In this document: positions 59,041 through 64,000 of the stretch, piece after piece
Layout: every line of letters begins with the position of its first letter
Position numbering within the stretch: position 1 is the stretch's first letter
Source of the DNA: Nymphaea colorata
Taxonomy: Eukaryota; Streptophyta; Magnoliopsida; Nymphaeales; Nymphaeaceae
Length of the DNA stretch: 64,000 nucleotides
Assembly (NCBI RefSeq): GCF_008831285.2
Contig: NC_045144.1
Location: 20,537,716 to 20,601,715, forward strand
Direction of reading: 5' to 3'
Made by a program: the position numbers and the translations under genes
Notes under the pieces: model-generated
The model's input: only the letters and a program-made list of their open reading frames with translations
Databases searched by the model: none
Told to the model about the DNA's origin: nothing

Positions 59041-62000
59041 TGTCCGGTACAGACACCGATCACGATCGATTTCTTTTGTATGATCTGCCTATATGGTTAT
59101 GGTTCGATGAGAACTAGACCTGAACATGACTTGGTTTTGCTTCCAGGGCCTACTTGCAGGCCATGGTCGGGCTCATCTAGTGTTTGTTTACCATTGAGGG
59201 AGCATGCCAACCAGGCCAACTGGTCTCTGGAGGGTTGCTCCTCATAAAAATGGAAATCATCATATAAAGTGAAAAGAGGCAAGTTATTTGAATTTGTGTC
59301 TCGTTATAGGCAAAATTGGCGCGCAAATTCCCGCCTAATTGTGATTTAACATTTGGAATCAACTTGTTCATCTGTTAATGATCATATATATGTGTGGAAA
59401 GGTAAGGGTTTATGTACGTCACTCTATGAACTCATTCAATTCCTTTGTTTTTAAACATACTTACGTTGTTTAAAAACAGTTTTTAATCAAGAAAATTTAC
59501 TTGATGAACTTATATAAGCACTTCGAAGGCGAGGGTCTCCGCGGCAAATTTGAGTAATGAAACACAAGAAAAGAAGTTCAGATTCTTTCAGACATGGAAA
59601 GACCATGCTCCTCCAAACAGAAGTGAGCAGCGTAGTCCCTGCATGTATAACTGGTTGATTGTTTTAAAGGTCAGAGCAACCTGCTTTTCCGTTTGTACTG
59701 TTTCTTCTTATGTCCTGTCTGGTTGTTCTAACTTGTCATCTTTTATCAATTTCCCTATGTTTGGTTGTGCCAAAAACTGGCAGGAAATGTGGGGTGGGGG
59801 ATAGTTTTCCCTTTAGTACTGTTATGAACATGAGAATAATTTGAGTGTATATTCATTGACAATGGAAAAAACAAACGAAAAGGAAGAAAATGGGGGATGG
59901 GAAAAACTATCTTCTTCTTTTCTTTTGGTCACAAACATGATGGAGGAAATAGGAAACAATGTTGATCTTTTCTTTTGGTTCGAACATGAGAAAATTTGTC
60001 CTAGGAGACTAAGATATTTCTTTCTTTGTAGAGCATGGTCATTCTTAGGTCCGAGTACTTTTATCTTTGTGATCCTAATCATGTCTGTGATAAGAGTGAA
60101 AATTTTCTCCATCTTTGTTCAAGGAGAACCTTGTTTGATCTCCAGTAGTGCTCTTTGACTCATTTTCTCGTGTTACATCCTTACTTGCATCAAAAGACAA
60201 GATTTTGCGTGTTCTAGAATGTTTATCTATGTTTGCAGATGCAGACTGTCAGTGACGTGGTTTTAGTAACATGTTGTCTCACTTTTTTTTGTTTCAGCAA
60301 CGAAACATGTACCGTGAAAATGCCGACTATTGGTCCACATGCAAACACGTCCTTACTATTTCCATCATTTTCATTGTGAGTTTACCAAATCCAACTTCTG
60401 TTTTGTTTAAATCATTTAAACGTCTTTTCAATCACCGCCATCCTAATAACCTGAACTTGAAAGTCAATTAGCCGGACATTTTCACTCTTAACTTCATCTA
60501 TCTTCATGAAGATTTTCATATGTTCAAAAACCACATCTTAACTTCTTAGATTGGCGAGGTAATGAAAGTTCAATCGTCAGTTTGATTCCTGTGAGGGCTA
60601 TTCTTCTGAGTGGATGCATGACACTCTAGTTAACAAGTACTTAACAAGTACTGCACTCCACACCGAGATTTTGAAGCATCCTTGGACACCGAGGCAAAGA
60701 GAAAGAAGGAGAAGCTTCGGCCTCCTTGGGGGTATCTCCCTTCCCCTTCATTCCTGCAAATGCTTTCAAATGACTCTTTTTATATGTGTAAACAAGATTT
60801 AACATGTCATTAGCTCAAAACATCTGCACCATTGATTTTTAAATTATCAAAGAATCCAATCTATGCAGGAATATGTGTTTTGATGACACACTTAAATAAC
60901 ATTTTGGAGGCAAAATGCCATTTTGTGTCCAAAATAATGTTCATTAGGTGATCAAAGTTGGGTTTGTGAAGAACCCAGTTTCACAAAAACCATTGTTTTA
61001 GATGTGTCACTCAAACACACAAATCATACTAATTATAAAACCCAAGTTTTAAGAAAACCTATGTTTTACAAACGCTACCTTAGATTTTCCCATACGAATG
61101 TCACATCTTTGTGGGAAAAAGAAACAGAAACACCATTTTATAACTTGCTACAGTGTAATTTCCAAGACCAACTTCCCATTTCTATCCAAAGTCATCTTAA
61201 ATCAAGCGGTTTTCTCAATCAATTCAACGTCCTTCCATTGCTTCAACGAGGAACTACAGTCTTGGTTATGGAAAAGCACAGGATTGACAAATCTGAAAAA
61301 TAACTGATAAAGGTAGAACTCACATGAAAATTTTAAAAGAAAACTTGAAACTTGAGTCCTGTCATGTGAGATCCTCAATTTTCCTATGAAAACTTTTCCC
61401 ACCTTTCACAGGCACCTTCTTTCCCAAGAAGGGCAAGCAGGTCTGCCCTGCCACATGCAGTAACCGGCTGTGGTATAAACCAACATTAACAAAGAGGCAA
61501 CCATTGTCTGCCATCATGAACAGGCCGTGTGAAGAACCAACAACAGATCGTAAAAAGTGGGAGGAAGGAAGAGGACATGAAGGCAAGATCAAAAGATCAC
61601 CAATCCAAGGACCATACAACATAGATCTCCGCATACCCATCCAAGCCACTCCATGACAAATCTTGAGGGATCCTCTATCACTTCCATCCCTCCTCCCTCC
61701 CCAAATTTATTCCCTCCCCACTTCTTCTCCTCTTCCTCCCTTGTCTCTTCTGTACCTCCCCCCACTGTACCCTCCTGCATTATTGAGAGAGAGAGAGAGA
61801 GCACTGTGGCAATAAAACGACAAGGGAGTCACCATGCAGAGGCCCTCTAATGATTTTTACTTACATGGCAAGTCTTGTGACTGCAAGTTTCTGCTCTACC
61901 ATCTTGCTTTTGCTTTTGATGGGGTCTTTTGTAGGTTTCTCCACAGCCAGGGAGTAGGTTGGTGATCTTGCAGAGGAATTATTCCTTCCCGAGTGTGTGA

Positions 62001-62280
62001 GACCAAAGACCAAGGCAAAAGGAATTCTGAAGCTAGAAGACAAGGCCGTCCTCCCAACCATGATTCCCCAAGGAGTGTTCATCCAAACGCAAGGCTCCAA
62101 GCCTCCCTTGGATCTTGCTCTAATTCTCTTATTGGAAACACCAAATGCCCCACACCCCCACCTCATTCCCTTAACCCAAATTCAAAAACACTTTCTCTGG
62201 ATATGATCACAGCACCCCACCAACAACTATTTCCTTCTTGGATTTGGTACCATCTCATGCTGATTCTATCAATTTTTTCT
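59041..62280. other. intergenic, nothing supported
   Basis: No recognised gene. A polypyrimidine-rich tract (61660-61785) ends in a GA run (61785-61801). Short open frames lack family features. Confidence 0.5.
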
Positions 62281-62406
62281 CACTTTTTAGATCCCCCTTT
62301 CGCTGTATATCTATATATATGTATGTAAATTAGACGCCCCTTTTCACTGAAGAATCCCTATACTTTCCCCTTCATACACCTACGTAGGCAATCAAATTCT
62401 AGATTG
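62281..62406 (+). promoter_or_regulatory. core promoter and leader of the small coiled-coil gene
   Basis: A TATATATA element at about 62312-62319 lies about 90 bases before the ATG. This would place transcription start near 62345 and a leader of about 60 bases. Inferred from spacing. Confidence 0.5.
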
Positions 62407-62823
62407 ATGGGGAGGCATGCAAACGATTCTGCGGTCCTTCACTCAACGATTGCTCTACTGCAAGAAAGATTCAGACAGCTGCAGAGAGTGAAAGAAATGA
62501 GGGAGGAGAAAGAGTTGATGAGATTGGTCGCAGAGACAGAGAGCAGGGCGACTCCTCCTCCTTACTGCAGTACTTCAGCAGCGGCGGCGGCAGCAGCATT
62601 CTGCCACCCGGACGCGGCAGCGCTTCTAAATTACAGGGCTGCAGCGTCTCCTCCTCCTGATCAGTGTGGGGCGCAGAGCAAGCACCTCGGCTTCCTGCAG
62701 CCTGCAGGCACGAGTGGTGGTCTCAACAGGGTGCACAGAGCAGGCGAAGAGCTTCGGTTCCTAAGTTGCACCCCACATGGTGAGGATGATAGCAGCGAGG
62801 TTGATACGTCTCTGCATCTATAG
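62407..62823 (+). CDS. small plant coiled-coil protein, function unknown
   Basis: A single-exon gene encoding 138 residues. The start is the ATG at 62407 (MGRHANDS); the frame is open one TTG codon before it. Residues about 9-45 form a charged amphipathic helix, TIALLQERFRQLQRVKEMRE followed by EKELMRLVAE, likely a coiled coil. This is followed by a low-complexity stretch with a seven-alanine run and PPP segments, and an acidic C-terminus ending SSEVDTSLHL. The helix motif followed by a variable middle and that ending recalls a family of short uncharacterised plant proteins, but I cannot name it with certainty. It has no signal peptide, membrane segment or catalytic motif. High GC relative to its surroundings and an appropriately spaced TATA element support it being real. 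Confidence 0.72.
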   Translation: MGRHANDSAVLHSTIALLQERFRQLQRVKEMREEKELMRLVAETESRATPPPYCSTSAAAAAAAFCHPDAAALLNYRAAASPPPDQCGAQSKHLGFLQPAGTSGGLNRVHRAGEELRFLSCTPHGEDDSSEVDTSLHL

Positions 62824-64000
62824 ATCCATGAGAGCCTTTGGGTTCTTCCTTTTTGGTTTCTTTTCCGTGTTGGCTGTGGGTGAGGAGGATGTAGCAACGG
62901 TTAACTAGTGTTCACAGTAATGATCAGTAAACCCTTTCAGGTTTCTGCCCATGAGATTGTCTCACCTGGTCTCACTAGTTAGATTGTTTTATGATTAGTT
63001 CATAGAACTATAGTGGAAAGAGCAGATGGTGTGAAATGTAATTGCACGAAATCTCTGCAACTTATCAAAATATACAAATGTAATTTCTCTAGTCTCAAAC
63101 CTATGAATCTGCTCTTGCCTAATTATACAGCTTCCGATCTCTCCAGTTTTAGACCCATAAATATACTTCTCAACTGGTTCTATTTGAATATTATAAATAT
63201 GTACCATAAGGTTTAATTGCTAGATTTTTTTTTCCCATACACCACTTGACAAAAATCCTGTCAGTATTGCTTCATGTTTAATCATCACCTATGTCACCTC
63301 GACATGCTTGGAAGGAACACGGAGTTTGCTAAATTTTTGTAATGCAGCTAAGGGGCATCACGTGAACATGAATTGAGGTGTCCCTTTCATATAAGGCCAT
63401 CAAATATGCCCTCATGGCGGAATGATTCTCAGGGTTCGGTGCAGCTTGACATAATTCAGAAGAGAGAGAGAGAGGAGGTATATGGGGTGTAGAGAGAGAG
63501 CAATACATGAATATGGGGAGACAGAGATATTTGTATATGAGGTGTAAAGAGAGAGCAGTATATGAATATGGGGTGTGCAATAATGCTCCTGTTCAAGGGG
63601 GAGATTTGCTTCAGACCAAGAAAGTTTTTCATTTCTTAATGGAAAGAGGCCGATATCCATAACACCCGTCCTGTTTCTCTTTTTCCATATTGGAGTTAAT
63701 GTAAGGTTTTTCTCTCAGTCTGAACTGTTAGATGTGTCTTCTATTGTCCATTTGCTAATCAACATGTATTAGATCAAATCGAATTGCATCAATTAAAATT
63801 GAATCTTGTTGGAGGGTTTCACGTGGTTTCTCTCCATGCCTGAGCGAGAGCGACCCCTGTCACGCCAATAACTAGTTAGAAGACAGTTTTTCATGGGTTT
63901 TCAGATCACTCAAGGATGGGAAGGACAGCAGTCAGGATCAACATTTCATTCTAGTCCAGAGACGATGTTAGGATGAATGGAGTCAAGGAGAGTAGTGGGT
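62824..64000. other. 3' flank and intergenic
   Basis: Probably the 3' UTR of the small gene followed by unique AT-rich sequence with short GA runs (63462-63475). Nothing else supported. Confidence 0.5.

Noticed and set aside
59841..60158. 105-codon open frame with hydrophobic segment
   Set aside because: No homology recognised, no promoter or splice support, and an equally long frame lies antisense.
61993..62328. 111- and 69-codon open frames before the small coiled-coil gene
   Set aside because: They run through the presumed promoter, have no family features, and overlap in conflicting frames.

Overview
This window looks like nuclear DNA of a flowering plant. It is AT-rich, and the genes have GT-AG introns. 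It holds many AT, GA/CT and other microsatellites, several nested non-autonomous DNA transposons, and plant-specific gene families (a PLS-class PPR protein, an NPH3/BTB protein, a WNK11-type kinase). I cannot place the species. An early-diverging angiosperm is only a guess. Nothing bacterial, organellar or viral was seen.

Layout. 1-11.4 kb: no convincing host gene. It contains a 1.5-kb TIR element (3080-4614, TAA target duplication) carrying gene fragments, and one copy of a small A-rich MITE (8318-8657). 11.5-13.97 kb (minus): an hnRNP1-type RNA-binding protein with two RRMs. 14-21.6 kb: repeats, microsatellites and a second MITE copy. 21.69-23.49 kb: a decayed, intron-containing duplicate of thymidine kinase. 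23.61-25.05 kb (plus): an intronless PPR gene that begins about 120 bp after the pseudogene. 27.84-31.58 kb (plus): the apparently intact four-exon thymidine kinase gene. 35.3-37.8 kb (plus): an NPH3-family BTB gene with an apparent single-base frameshift in its last exon. 38.9-46.9 kb: repeats, including a clear hAT-like element (38969-39551) and a very AT-rich block with diverged internal duplication. 47.1-49.3 kb (minus): a two-exon WNK11-like kinase with a TATA box and a long GA tract upstream. 50-62 kb: repeat-rich, including related GAGCTCGA-rich repeats, one of which is split by a third copy of the MITE. 62.4-62.8 kb (plus): a small plant-type coiled-coil protein of unknown function.

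The genes do not form a pathway. They are independent loci: RNA processing, organelle RNA metabolism (PPR), nucleotide salvage (TK), light/auxin-type signalling (NPH3) and kinase signalling (WNK). The most interesting structures are the Harbinger-like element with a captured thiolase exon, the pseudogene-PPR-TK sandwich, the NPH3 frameshift, and the nested transposon layers. All exon borders were read by eye from splice signals and frame continuity.
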